From JAICLK01 sp963742655 (GTDB taxonomy: Bacteria > Patescibacteriota > Saccharimonadia > Saccharimonadales > UBA4665), in assembly GCA_963742655.1 (NCBI GenBank), contig CAVUMM010000005.1, positions 434,001 to 498,000 on the forward strand: a stretch of 64,000 nt of DNA, in the 5' to 3' direction. Numbering within the stretch: the first letter of the stretch is position 1; each line of letters starts with the position of its first letter. A program made the position numbers and the translations under genes. The notes below the pieces were generated by a model. That model was not told the DNA's origin. It did not search any database and saw nothing but the letters and a program-made list of their open reading frames with translations. Below are positions 36,996-44,282 of the stretch, in pieces.

Positions 36996-37562
36996 ATGGG
37001 AGAGAAGTCAAATAGTTACCAATCCGGAGACGCGCCGCGGATTCCTGGCGGCCAGGAAGTCGAGCTTATTACTGATATTCAGGCTGGACAATTTGACGCC
37101 GCCGTACTCGACAAAACCGCGTCCGTACCGATCGAAAGGGTGGTGGCGCATCATCCGGCCGGTGAAATCGTGCTCGAGCAAGCATCGGCTACGTTTCAAC
37201 CGGCACCGAATCTTACCATAGCGTGTCGTCGTACGGGTGATTTTAATGAAGTTCGCGCAGAAGAGGCAGAATTCTACAGCCCGGCGCAAGTCAAAGTCAC
37301 TTCAGAAACGTTTACTAACGGGCGCGCCGGTCCAACGTATGATTCGCATGTATACTTCACGAACGGGCTAACCGGCGAAGAGCTTGAACTTGAAGATGAA
37401 GTGGCGGGACCGAATACTTTTGAGGCAATTATTGAAGCAGCCGACGGGGTTGAAGATCTAGAAGCATTGGTTGGCGGTCATGATTTCAACCAAGGAAGGT
37501 TCAGCCGGGTCATGATGCTTTTGTCAATGTGCGGCTCGTGGAACCGAGTCCGCAGTACGTAA
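36996..37562 (+). CDS. Hypothetical protein
   Basis: The 188-residue protein is soluble and acidic, without a recognised domain. It begins with a polar tail and has short beta-like stretches (VELITDIQAGQFDAAVLDKT; VYFTNGLTGEELELEDEV). ATG 36996 is preferred to an overlapping frame at 36982, which reads an unlikely product. TACTAT (36969-36974) and GGGGGC precede it, giving a short leader with a ribosome site. The gene lies between lepA and the guanylate-kinase-like gene. Confidence 0.6.
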   Translation: MGEKSNSYQSGDAPRIPGGQEVELITDIQAGQFDAAVLDKTASVPIERVVAHHPAGEIVLEQASATFQPAPNLTIACRRTGDFNEVRAEEAEFYSPAQVKVTSETFTNGRAGPTYDSHVYFTNGLTGEELELEDEVAGPNTFEAIIEAADGVEDLEALVGGHDFNQGRFSRVMMLLSMCGSWNRVRST

Positions 37563-37609
37563 CGGTATGCCGGCTTCTCAAACATCGAGCGTTCTGCTAT
37601 AAATAGGCT

Positions 37610-38350
37610 ATGAACGAACTAAAACATGTCGCCGATTTCCGGTCGGTGCTGTCGGATTATACGCTTTCTGATTCGGCCAAAAAAACGCTTGCGGAAACCA
37701 AATTGGTGTTACTGGTCGGTCCGTCGTCCAGCGGGCGCAACACGGCCATCAACAAATTGCTCGAAAACGGCCGGTATCATAATGTCATATCCGATACGAC
37801 ACGCGAAAAACGAGTAAAGGACGGTGTGCCGATAGAACAGGACGGTCGCGAGTACTGGTTTCGCGGTGAAGAAGACATCTTGGCTGATTTGCAGCAAGGC
37901 GAGTTTCTGGAAGCTGCGGTTATCCACGACCAGCAGGTTTCCGGTATTAGTATCCGCGAAATTGAAAAAGCCCACAAAGCAGGGTTAATCGCTATAACCG
38001 ATATCGAACCGCAAGGCGCCGCGTGGATACATAGCTTAAAACCTGATGCGGTAGTATTGTTTGTGATCCCGCCGAATTTTGACGATTGGATGGTGCGAAT
38101 GCGCCGCCGCAGTGATTTGCCAGAGGACGAAATTCGCCGTAGATTACGAACCGCCTGCAACGAAATCAAGTATGCGCTTGAGCATGATTATTATGTATTT
38201 CTTGTAAACGATGAGTTGGAAAACACGGTAGACGCTATTGACGCGATTGCCGATACTGGCGTTCAGTCGGACAGTCAGCAAACACAGGCCCGTTCAGTTG
38301 CTGAGCAGCTGTACCGTGACGCGCAGGATTATCTCGACAAACCAGCTTGA
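37610..38350 (+). CDS. Guanylate kinase-like protein with altered P-loop
   Basis: The 246-residue protein aligns in order with guanylate kinase: VLLVGPSSSGRNTAINKLL (P-loop, 37-45), SDTTREKRVKDGVPIEQDGREYWF (GMP-binding), GEFLEAAVIHDQQVSGIS, TDIEPQGAAW and RRRSDLPEDEIRRRL. The P-loop Lys is Arg (GRNT in place of GKST), which in most kinases abolishes activity, and an N-terminal extension of 25 residues is unusual. It could be an inactive or regulatory relative. TATAAA (37598-37603) ends 6 nt before ATG 37610. Confidence 0.8.
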   Translation: MNELKHVADFRSVLSDYTLSDSAKKTLAETKLVLLVGPSSSGRNTAINKLLENGRYHNVISDTTREKRVKDGVPIEQDGREYWFRGEEDILADLQQGEFLEAAVIHDQQVSGISIREIEKAHKAGLIAITDIEPQGAAWIHSLKPDAVVLFVIPPNFDDWMVRMRRRSDLPEDEIRRRLRTACNEIKYALEHDYYVFLVNDELENTVDAIDAIADTGVQSDSQQTQARSVAEQLYRDAQDYLDKPA

Positions 38351-38367
38351 AATACGGTATTGCAATA

Positions 38368-38396
38368 TTGACAAAATAACAAGCTTATGGTAATAT
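38368..38396 (+). promoter_or_regulatory. Strong promoter with structured 150-nt leader
   Basis: TTGACA (38368-38373) and TAATAT (38391-38396) are 17 bp apart. The leader to the frame at 38556 folds a hairpin at 38468-38513 (CAAGGTA / TACCTTG outside, GCC / GGC and AATC / GATT inside) and holds the direct repeat GAGGTACT. Such a leader is long for this genome, where starts are usually leaderless. Confidence 0.75.
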
Positions 38397-38555
38397 GAAA
38401 GGTGCTTCGTAGAGTGCTGTGAGGTACTCCGAGGTACTTTGACAAGCAGGCAGACATTTTAGCCAGGCAAGGTACAAGGCCGCGAATCAATCCGATTGTG
38501 GCTCTCTACCTTGTCTGATTAGAGTAAAAGTGGATATGGAAAAGAGGGGATTGCA

Positions 38556-38897
38556 TTGGGTCCGACGAGTATTACCAGCGCAACAGCTAAGACAAACCGG
38601 TACGGCGTAAACATCGGGACGACGACCATAGTCGTCTCGTTGAATAACGACGTCGATCTCTCCGGGGTTGCGGAAGCGCTGCAGCGCCAGACGGGCGTTG
38701 ACCACGCTTACGCCGTCCATGGCGAGGTCGTGTTCGGCGGGGACCTCCCGGTCGATAGGCTCAACGACTACTACCAAGTAGTCGTGAACGTCCTGAAGGA
38801 TCGTGGGGTCATCGCGCACGACAGTGTCGTACTGCCGTTGGAGGACATCTCCTACAACGACGATGCCACAGGCGAATTCCTCGCAGTCCGCGCCTAG
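38556..38897 (+). CDS. Hypothetical 113-residue protein
   Basis: TTG 38556 has GAGGGG 6 nt upstream, so it is accepted as a start. The product is acidic and alternates beta and helix (VNIGTTTIVVSLNNDVDLSGVAEALQRQTGVDHAYAVHGEVVFGG). No family is recognised. Codon use is more GC-rich than in neighbours, and downstream DNA is strongly structured, so the unit may have been acquired. It could also be the coding part of a regulated RNA. Confidence 0.55.
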   Translation: MGPTSITSATAKTNRYGVNIGTTTIVVSLNNDVDLSGVAEALQRQTGVDHAYAVHGEVVFGGDLPVDRLNDYYQVVVNVLKDRGVIAHDSVVLPLEDISYNDDATGEFLAVRA

Positions 38898-39304
38898 TAC
38901 TTGTTGCAGCCGGCACCCCCGTTTCCAGCTGCAACGAGGCAGCGAGCAACGGCTAACCCCGTCACGCTGCTCGCGGAGAGTGACAAGCAGGCTGAAGAGT
39001 ATACGGTACGAAACAGGCTGCGTCGCTTCCGCGATGCTCAAAATCCCTTTTTCCCCGTCTATTGTTCTGTCTGCTTGTCCTTTCCAAGTTTATGAATTGC
39101 CCGTTGCAGAGTATTTAAAGATCTGGCACTCTTGACCCAAGTCAAGAGCACCATCATATGCACCGGCTGGCACACGGCCTACAGCAAATTACACTAACTG
39201 CTTTGCTCCGAATCAGCTCTCAATAACTATGGCTATTGTTCGCTCAGATTCTCGCAAAGCAGCGTGTACTTCACCACATTCCGAGAACCAGCCAGCACAT
39301 CGGC
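38898..39304. other. Intergenic region with hairpins and a degenerate CIRCE
   Basis: No convincing gene. Hairpins TTGCAGC / GCTGCAA and CGAGCA / TGCTCG lie near 38900-38975. GGCACTCTTGAC (39125-39136) faces a related arm at 39141-39152, a degraded CIRCE with a TTGACC box and CATATG 17 bp later. A long imperfect hairpin at 39200-39260 (GCTTTGC / GCAAAGC, AATC / GATT, CAATA / TATTG) would be the product of that promoter. CGGCTGGCAC occurs at 39164 and 39304. A heat-shock-controlled small RNA is possible. Confidence 0.4.
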
Positions 39305-39341
39305 TGGCACTCTTGACACACGAGTGCTAAAAGATTATGCT
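39305..39341 (+). promoter_or_regulatory. CIRCE operator and promoter of hrcA
   Basis: TGGCACTC (39305-39312), a 9-bp spacer, and GAGTGCTAA (39322-39330) match the CIRCE element bound by HrcA. TTGACA (39313-39318) fills the spacer and TATGCT (39336-39341) follows after 17 bp, so HrcA binding blocks the promoter. hrcA would thereby be autoregulated. Confidence 0.93.
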
Positions 39342-39372
39342 AGGACATGACTAAATGCTCTAGGGAAACACC

Positions 39373-40077
39373 ATGACTGACCGCCAGCTTCAAATTTTAT
39401 CCGCGATTATTGAGCAATATGCCGAGGTTGCAAGCCCCGTCGGTTCGAGTTTGCTTGCCAAATTATTCGGTGTGAGCAGCGCGACGATCCGGGCCGAAAT
39501 GGCCGAACTGGAACGCTTGGGCTACATCAGTCAACCGCACACCAGCGCCGGACGGGTGCCCACGGACAAAGGCTACCGGCTGTATGTAAATAGATTGAGC
39601 GAAGAAAAAGAACCGTCGCGCGGTCCGCGTGCCGAGCGTGCCCTGACCGCCCGCGTTTCCAGCGGCGGCCTGCCGGAGCGCACCATTCGAAACGCCGTCG
39701 ATACGCTGGTGGAGCTCACGCACAATCTTGGCCTCGCTACCATCGGCAATCAGCTTTACATGAGCGGCCTCGGCAATCTGTTCGGCCAGCCGGAGTTTAT
39801 GCAGCGCGGCCAGGTACAGCAAGTCGCACAGTTGCTTGATAATCTGGAGCCATGGCTGCGCGAGGCCGCACCGAACCAACCGCTCAGCGTCTACATAGGC
39901 CAGGAAAATCCAATTGGCCGCACCGCCGGTTGCAGCCTGATCATTAGCAAATTCCACAGTCCATATTCGGACCAAAGCTACATCGGAGTGCTTGGCCCGA
40001 CGCGGCAAAGCTATCGCGATGTCATGACACTTGTCCGCCACGCCGGCGAAGCGCTCGAGGAAGTCTTGTATGAATGA
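39373..40077 (+). CDS. hrcA: Heat-shock repressor HrcA (short form)
   Basis: Residues 1-75 form the HrcA winged helix (TDRQLQILSAIIEQYAEVASPVGSSLLAK; GVSSATIRAEMAELERLGYISQPHTSAGRVPTDKGYRLYV). The C-terminal part keeps FHSPYSDQSYIGVLGPTRQSYRDVM. At 234 residues it is about 100 shorter than usual, with the middle of the ligand-like domain reduced. It represses CIRCE-controlled chaperone genes. AGGGAAA lies 6 nt before ATG 39373. It is the first gene of the hrcA-grpE group. Confidence 0.93.
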   Translation: MTDRQLQILSAIIEQYAEVASPVGSSLLAKLFGVSSATIRAEMAELERLGYISQPHTSAGRVPTDKGYRLYVNRLSEEKEPSRGPRAERALTARVSSGGLPERTIRNAVDTLVELTHNLGLATIGNQLYMSGLGNLFGQPEFMQRGQVQQVAQLLDNLEPWLREAAPNQPLSVYIGQENPIGRTAGCSLIISKFHSPYSDQSYIGVLGPTRQSYRDVMTLVRHAGEALEEVLYE

Positions 40078-40294
40078 GATATACGAAGTTTCTGTGCGGG
40101 TGACCGAATGGGGCGATTTTAGCCCGCACACTTCAGACGGCCAGGACAACCTCGGCGGTCTTGTTGATATAATGGGATATTGCCGCAAACCAGTCAGTGA
40201 AGAGCTTCAGCGACTGCTTCTCGGAGCGTGGATCCGATCGGGGGCCGCAGCTGAAGACGGTGCAGCTGGAACGGGAGCAGCATATGACGAATAA
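40070..40294 (+). CDS. Small overlapping frame between hrcA and grpE
   Basis: ATG 40070 overlaps the hrcA stop (ATGAATGA) and the frame overlaps the grpE start by 11 nt. It would encode 74 residues (MNEIYEVSVRVTEWGDFSPH and an Ala/Gly-rich end) of no known family. The coupling geometry favours translation. However TATAAT at 40168-40173 inside it suggests a separate promoter for grpE, and the C-terminal part may be a shadow of the grpE leader. Confidence 0.4.
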   Translation: MNEIYEVSVRVTEWGDFSPHTSDGQDNLGGLVDIMGYCRKPVSEELQRLLLGAWIRSGAAAEDGAAGTGAAYDE

Positions 40295-40781
40295 GCAACC
40301 AAAAGTTGATGAACCGGTACCAGACGAGTCAAAACAGCAGCTCGAGGATTTGCAGCGGCAGGTCGCTGAACTGACCGACGCGCTGCAGCGTGAACGCGCC
40401 GATGCCGTAAATTTGCGCCGTCGGCACGACGAACAGATCGCATCGCTCAAAAACGTGGTAAAAGCCAACGTTATTCGCGAACTGCTGCCGGTAATCGATA
40501 ACTTCGAACGCGCCCTCAAGCATGTTCCGAAAGAACTGGAAGACAATGATTACGTCAAAGGCATGCAAGGCGTCGTAAAGCAGTTCGAAAAGACGCTAGC
40601 CGATATCGGCGTAGAAAAAATCAAAACGAAGGGCGAACCGTTTAATCCTACGTATCACGAAGCCGTGTCTATGGAAGACGGCGACGGCACGGATGAAATT
40701 GTCAGCGAAGAACTCCAATCCGGCTACAAACTGGGCGACGACGTCATCCGCCATGCCATGGTCAAAGTCCGGATGCAATAG
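40284..40781 (+). CDS. grpE: Nucleotide exchange factor GrpE
   Basis: From ATG 40284 (GGGAG 6 nt upstream) the product is 165 residues. It has a disordered acidic N-terminus, a long coiled coil (about 15-65), and the conserved C-terminal domain: VIRELLPVIDNFERAL, KGMQGVVKQFEKTL, EPFNPTYHEAVSMEDGDG and GYKLGDDVIRHAMVKV. GrpE releases ADP from DnaK. A GTG at 40197 would add 29 residues but lacks a ribosome site. Confidence 0.95.
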   Translation: MTNKQPKVDEPVPDESKQQLEDLQRQVAELTDALQRERADAVNLRRRHDEQIASLKNVVKANVIRELLPVIDNFERALKHVPKELEDNDYVKGMQGVVKQFEKTLADIGVEKIKTKGEPFNPTYHEAVSMEDGDGTDEIVSEELQSGYKLGDDVIRHAMVKVRMQ

Positions 40782-40789
40782 CGACTGTC

Positions 40790-41140
40790 ATGCAATCTGA
40801 GGGTTGGCGGCAAGACGTAGAAATAGTACGGGAACTTATTGTGTGGCAAAAGTTGGGTCCGTACGACCCAACGCCGGAGACGCCGCTCGAACTGGATTTA
40901 TCTGTACAGGTATTCGTTCAGGCGTACGAGTATGCGCTTGGTAGAACGATTATGTTCGTACAACGGGAGCAAGAGCGTGGGACTGCCTATGAAGAAGCGA
41001 TGCAGAACGAACTGCTTGCTATTGAGGAAGCGCTTGCCGAACGGAGTATATGGGCTCAAACAGCGACAGCCATAGCTTGGTGCGCGCTCTGTGATGCGCA
41101 GGATTTGTACGACCCGGATATGCCGTATCCGACAGTCTAG
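40790..41140 (+). CDS. Hypothetical acidic protein
   Basis: The 116-residue protein follows grpE by 8 nt and is all-helical (VREL IVWQKLGPYDPTPETPL; FVQAYEYALGRTIMFVQREQ; LLAIEEALAERSIWAQTATAIAW). No Shine-Dalgarno site is obvious. No family is recognised. Its position inside the chaperone group suggests co-transcription with grpE, without implying a chaperone function. Confidence 0.55.
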   Translation: MQSEGWRQDVEIVRELIVWQKLGPYDPTPETPLELDLSVQVFVQAYEYALGRTIMFVQREQERGTAYEEAMQNELLAIEEALAERSIWAQTATAIAWCALCDAQDLYDPDMPYPTV

Positions 41141-41195
41141 AAACGTTTGCCAGGTAGCACGTGAGTTTCAATCGGCAGTATAATTAAAAGTAGCC

Positions 41196-41498
41196 ATGAC
41201 GGCTGAATATTTTAGTGATATGTATACGCAGCGGTGGTGGAATGAATTCTGTCTTGACGTGGGAGCTGCGGAATTTGCTTTGGCAACCGTCAGCTATTTG
41301 TCCAATGATAATCGGTGGACGACAATCGATGTGCCACCCGTCAGTCGTCTAGACACACCGTCACTTTGGGTTCATAGACAAAAAACCAATAAGGAACTTC
41401 ATCAACTGGCGATGCGAAATCCGAAGGTATTGGAAGGTATTCGTTGGCTCGCAGAACAATATTTGGAACTTGCCGAAAGTTACGGCCAAAACGAGTAA
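41196..41498 (+). CDS. Hypothetical small protein
   Basis: The 100-residue product starts MTAEYFSDMYTQRWWNEF and is rich in aromatic residues and helices (LHQLAMRNPKVLEGIRWLAEQYLELAESYG). No family is recognised. TATAAT (41179-41184) lies 11 nt before ATG 41196, slightly longer than the leaderless spacing elsewhere. The gene precedes the second CIRCE element by 12 nt. Confidence 0.55.
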   Translation: MTAEYFSDMYTQRWWNEFCLDVGAAEFALATVSYLSNDNRWTTIDVPPVSRLDTPSLWVHRQKTNKELHQLAMRNPKVLEGIRWLAEQYLELAESYGQNE

Positions 41499-41510
41499 TC
41501 GTAATTTACG

Positions 41511-41568
41511 TTGGCACTCTTGACATGTGAGTGCTAATTTTCTATGCTAGTACTAGTTTTAGCACTCT
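41511..41568 (+). promoter_or_regulatory. Second CIRCE operator and promoter, plus a half-site
   Basis: TTGGCACTC (41511-41519), 9-bp spacer, GAGTGCTAA (41529-41537). TTGACA (41520-41525) fills the spacer and TATGCT (41543-41548) follows after 17 bp, the same layout as before hrcA. A lone half-site TTAGCACTC lies at 41560-41568. A second -10 box TATAAG (41588-41593) lies 5 nt before the next start. Confidence 0.93.
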
Positions 41569-41598
41569 ATGAACCTATTTGCTAAACTATAAGTCATT

Positions 41599-41886
41599 AT
41601 GAGCGCTGAAGAATTTTCACAACCAGGTGCTGATGTAGAGCTTGCAAGACAAGTATTCCTGACCGGTGCAGCGCGTGCTGCTCATGCGGAAGACGTGGGC
41701 GATCAGGATGCGTTAGCCGAAGCAGCCAGTATGATGGTGGACGGAATAAAAGGAGCGTTATTGCGTCAGGGAATTGAGCATTTCCAGATCGTCTATCCAG
41801 GCGAACCGATACCAAGAGACATGGAAGAAATAGATAGAAGATTAACGCAATATTTAAACGACAATGGATCTAATGAAGGAGAATAA
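41599..41886 (+). CDS. Hypothetical protein, first gene of the CIRCE-controlled dnaK unit
   Basis: The 95-residue acidic helical protein (ELARQVFLTGAARAAHAEDVGDQDALAEAASMMVDGIKGALLRQGIEHF) ends 3 nt before the dnaK start codon. It lies directly behind a CIRCE element, so it should be heat-inducible with dnaK. No family is recognised. A role as a co-chaperone or accessory protein is only suggested by position. Confidence 0.6.
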   Translation: MSAEEFSQPGADVELARQVFLTGAARAAHAEDVGDQDALAEAASMMVDGIKGALLRQGIEHFQIVYPGEPIPRDMEEIDRRLTQYLNDNGSNEGE

Positions 41887-41889
41887 ATA

Positions 41890-43830
41890 ATGGGAAAAAT
41901 TATCGGAATTGACCTTGGTACTACCAATTCGGCGATGGCTGTGATGCAGAGCGGCAAGCCGGAGATTATTGCCAATTCAGAGGGTAACCGCACGACACCA
42001 TCAGTTGTCGCAATCAACAAAAACGAAGAACGGTTGGTCGGCCAGGTGGCGCGCCGCCAGCAGGTGACCAACCCGAAGAACACGATTTATGAAGTCAAGC
42101 GCCTGATCGGCCGCAACTGGAATGACAAAGAAGTCCAGCGCGACCTTAAATTGATGGGATACGAAATCGTAAAGAGCGGCAACGGCGTCAAGGTAAAAAT
42201 GGGCGACAAAGAATACAGCCCCGAAGAAATCAGTGCCATGATCCTGGGCAAACTCAAAGCCGACGCCGAGGGTTTCTTAGGATCGCCGGTAACCGAAGCC
42301 GTGATTACCGTGCCTGCATACTTCGACGACAGCCAGCGCCAGGCCACCAAAGACGCCGGGAAAATTGCCGGATTGGAAGTGAAGCGCATCATCAACGAAC
42401 CGACCGCGGCGGCACTTGCATACGGCCTCGATAAAGAAAAGACCGATGAGAAGATAGCCGTGTACGACCTTGGCGGCGGCACGTTTGACGTATCGATCCT
42501 GGAACTTGGCGACGGCGTGTTTGAAGTAAAGTCGACCAATGGCGACACACACCTTGGCGGTGCCGACTTTGACCGCGTACTCGTAAATTACTTCGCGGAC
42601 GAATTCAAGAAAGAAAACGGAATTGATGTCAGCGACGACAAAGCCGCCATGCAGCGCTTGCGCGACGAAGCCGAAAAAGCCAAGATTGAACTTTCAACTG
42701 CCCAAGAAGTCGACATCAACCTGCCGTTCCTGACTGCTGATGCCGAAGGCCCGAAGCACTTCGAGCACAAACTGACCCGCGCCAAGCTAGAAAGCCTCGT
42801 GTCGGAACTAATCGACAAAACCGCAACTCCCTGCGAAAAAGCACTGAAAGACGCAAACTTAAAAGCCAGTGATATTAACGCTGTCGTATTAGTCGGCGGT
42901 ATGACGCGAATGCCCGCCGTGCAGGAAAAAGTTAAGAAAATATTTGGCAAAGACCCTATGAAGGGCGTGAATCCGGACGAAGTCGTGGCCGTTGGCGCCG
43001 CAATCCAAGGCTGGTGTATTGCAGGGCGATGTCAAAGACGTGCTGCTGCTGGATGTAACGCCGCTGTCGCTGGGTATCGAAACCATGGGCGGTGTCATGA
43101 CCAAGCTCATCGAGCGAAACACCACGATTCCAACCAGCAAATCCGAAGTGTTCAGCACCGCAGCCGACAACCAGCCGCAAGTCGAAATCCACGTGGTACA
43201 GGGCGAGCGCGAAATGATCGACGACAACAAATCGCTGGGACGATTCGTGCTTGACGGCATTCCGCCGGCACCGCGCGGAGTCCCGCAGATTGAAGTCACC
43301 TTCAACATCGACGCCAACGGCATCCTGAATGTCACCGCCAAAGACAAAGGCACCGGCAAAGAACAGAGCATCACCATCCAAGGTTCCGGCAGCCTGGATA
43401 AGACCGAGGTAGAAAAAATGGCCAAAGAAGCCGAAGCCCACGCCGACGAAGACAAAGCAAGCGCAAGGAAGCAGTAGAAGCCCGCAATGTGCTTGACAGC
43501 GCCGTTTACCAGGCCGAGAAGCTCAAAAGCGAGCACAAAGACAAGCTGGCCGACGAAGACATGAAGACATTGAACGAAGCCGTCGACGAAGCTAAGAAGG
43601 TAGTCGCTGACGAAAAAGCCGACAAAGACGCGCTGGAATAAGCCGCCAAGGCTTTGAACGACAAAATCATGCCCATCGGCGCCAAAATGTACGAACAGGC
43701 TGCAAAGGACGAAAAGCCGGCCGAAGACGTAGCTGCCGAAGCCGAAGAAAAATCTTCAGACGACAAAGACGACAAAAAACCCGATGACACCGTCGAAGGC
43801 GAAGTCATCGACGACAAGGATAAGAAGTAG
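41890..43830 (+). pseudogene. dnaK: dnaK, interrupted by two frameshifts and one stop
   Basis: GAAGGAG precedes ATG 41890. The frame reads a normal ATPase domain (GIDLGTTNSAMAVM, YDLGGGTFDVSILELGDG, VVLVGGMTRMPAVQ) to about residue 373. An extra T at 43012 shifts it; the correct continuation is read in another phase from 43013 (VTPLSLGIETMGGVMTKLIERN, substrate domain). A second shift near 43455-43465 moves the C-terminal helical lid to the first phase, and TAA at 43639-43641 interrupts it. The true end is KDKK-stop at 43830. Every segment is well conserved, so assembly errors are likelier than decay; otherwise dnaK would be dead. Confidence 0.9.
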
Positions 43831-43856
43831 CTGGGAGCTAGCAGCTAGAAGCTAGC
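43831..43856 (+). repeat. Left AGCTNG-type repeat of the four-helix-bundle cassette
   Basis: A tandem of AGCTAG-like words (GGGAGCTAGCAGCTAGAAGC) lies between the dnaK stop and the small gene. It resembles the reverse complement of 44225-44257 on the other side. Confidence 0.7.
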
Positions 43857-44282
43857 ATGAACGAAGGAAGAATAGTCAGTTTTACCGACTTGAAAGCTTG
43901 GCAAGAGGCGCACAAGCTGCGAATAAGTGTGTTAAAGACTATCATTAATTTTCCCCAAGACTATCGATTCGGTCTATCGGCTCAATTGCAGCGTGCCGCC
44001 GTATCCGTGGGCTCAAACATAGCAGAAGGCTTTGGTAGACAAAGCTTAAAAGAGAAATTACAATTCTATAACATCGCTTGTGGCTCAATTACCGAAGTGC
44101 AAGACCAGCTACTCGTGTGTCGAGACTTACAGTTAATCGGTACTGTGAAGTTTAAAGATTTAGCGGATCAATCTATTACCGTTCACAAATTATTACGTGG
44201 CTTAATGCGAAGTGTTGGCGCGAGGCTGCCAGCTACTAGCTCCAAGCTACCAGCTACAATCAGGAGCGAAGCGGATGACTAA
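43857..44282 (+). CDS. Four-helix bundle protein (23S rRNA IVP / S23 family)
   Basis: The 141-residue protein matches the family of four-helix bundle proteins first found in 23S rRNA intervening sequences: FTDLKAWQEAHKLRISVLK, FGLSAQLQRAAVSVGSNIAEGFGRQS and FYNIACGSITEVQDQLL. Their function is unknown; they form pentamers and some act with retroelements. The gene lies between inverted AGCTNG-rich repeats and between dnaK and dnaJ, so it behaves as an inserted cassette. Its stop overlaps the dnaJ start (ATGACTAA). Confidence 0.9.
   Translation: MNEGRIVSFTDLKAWQEAHKLRISVLKTIINFPQDYRFGLSAQLQRAAVSVGSNIAEGFGRQSLKEKLQFYNIACGSITEVQDQLLVCRDLQLIGTVKFKDLADQSITVHKLLRGLMRSVGARLPATSSKLPATIRSEADD
44225..44257 (+). 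repeat. Right repeat of the four-helix-bundle cassette
   Basis: GCTGCCAGCTACTAGCTCC and CCAGCTAC repeat the AGCTAC word; read backwards they resemble the left flank at 43831. The repeat is translated as part of the cassette protein. A similar word cluster occurs inside tilS at 22625-22660. Confidence 0.65.

Noticed and set aside
40197..40283. GTG 40197 as the grpE start
   Set aside because: No ribosome site, and the added residues do not resemble GrpE; ATG 40284 has GGGAG.
43506..43817. Ser-rich minus-strand frame under the dnaK end
   Set aside because: It is the complement of the Glu/Lys/Asp-rich lid and tail of DnaK; such shadows are Ser-rich.
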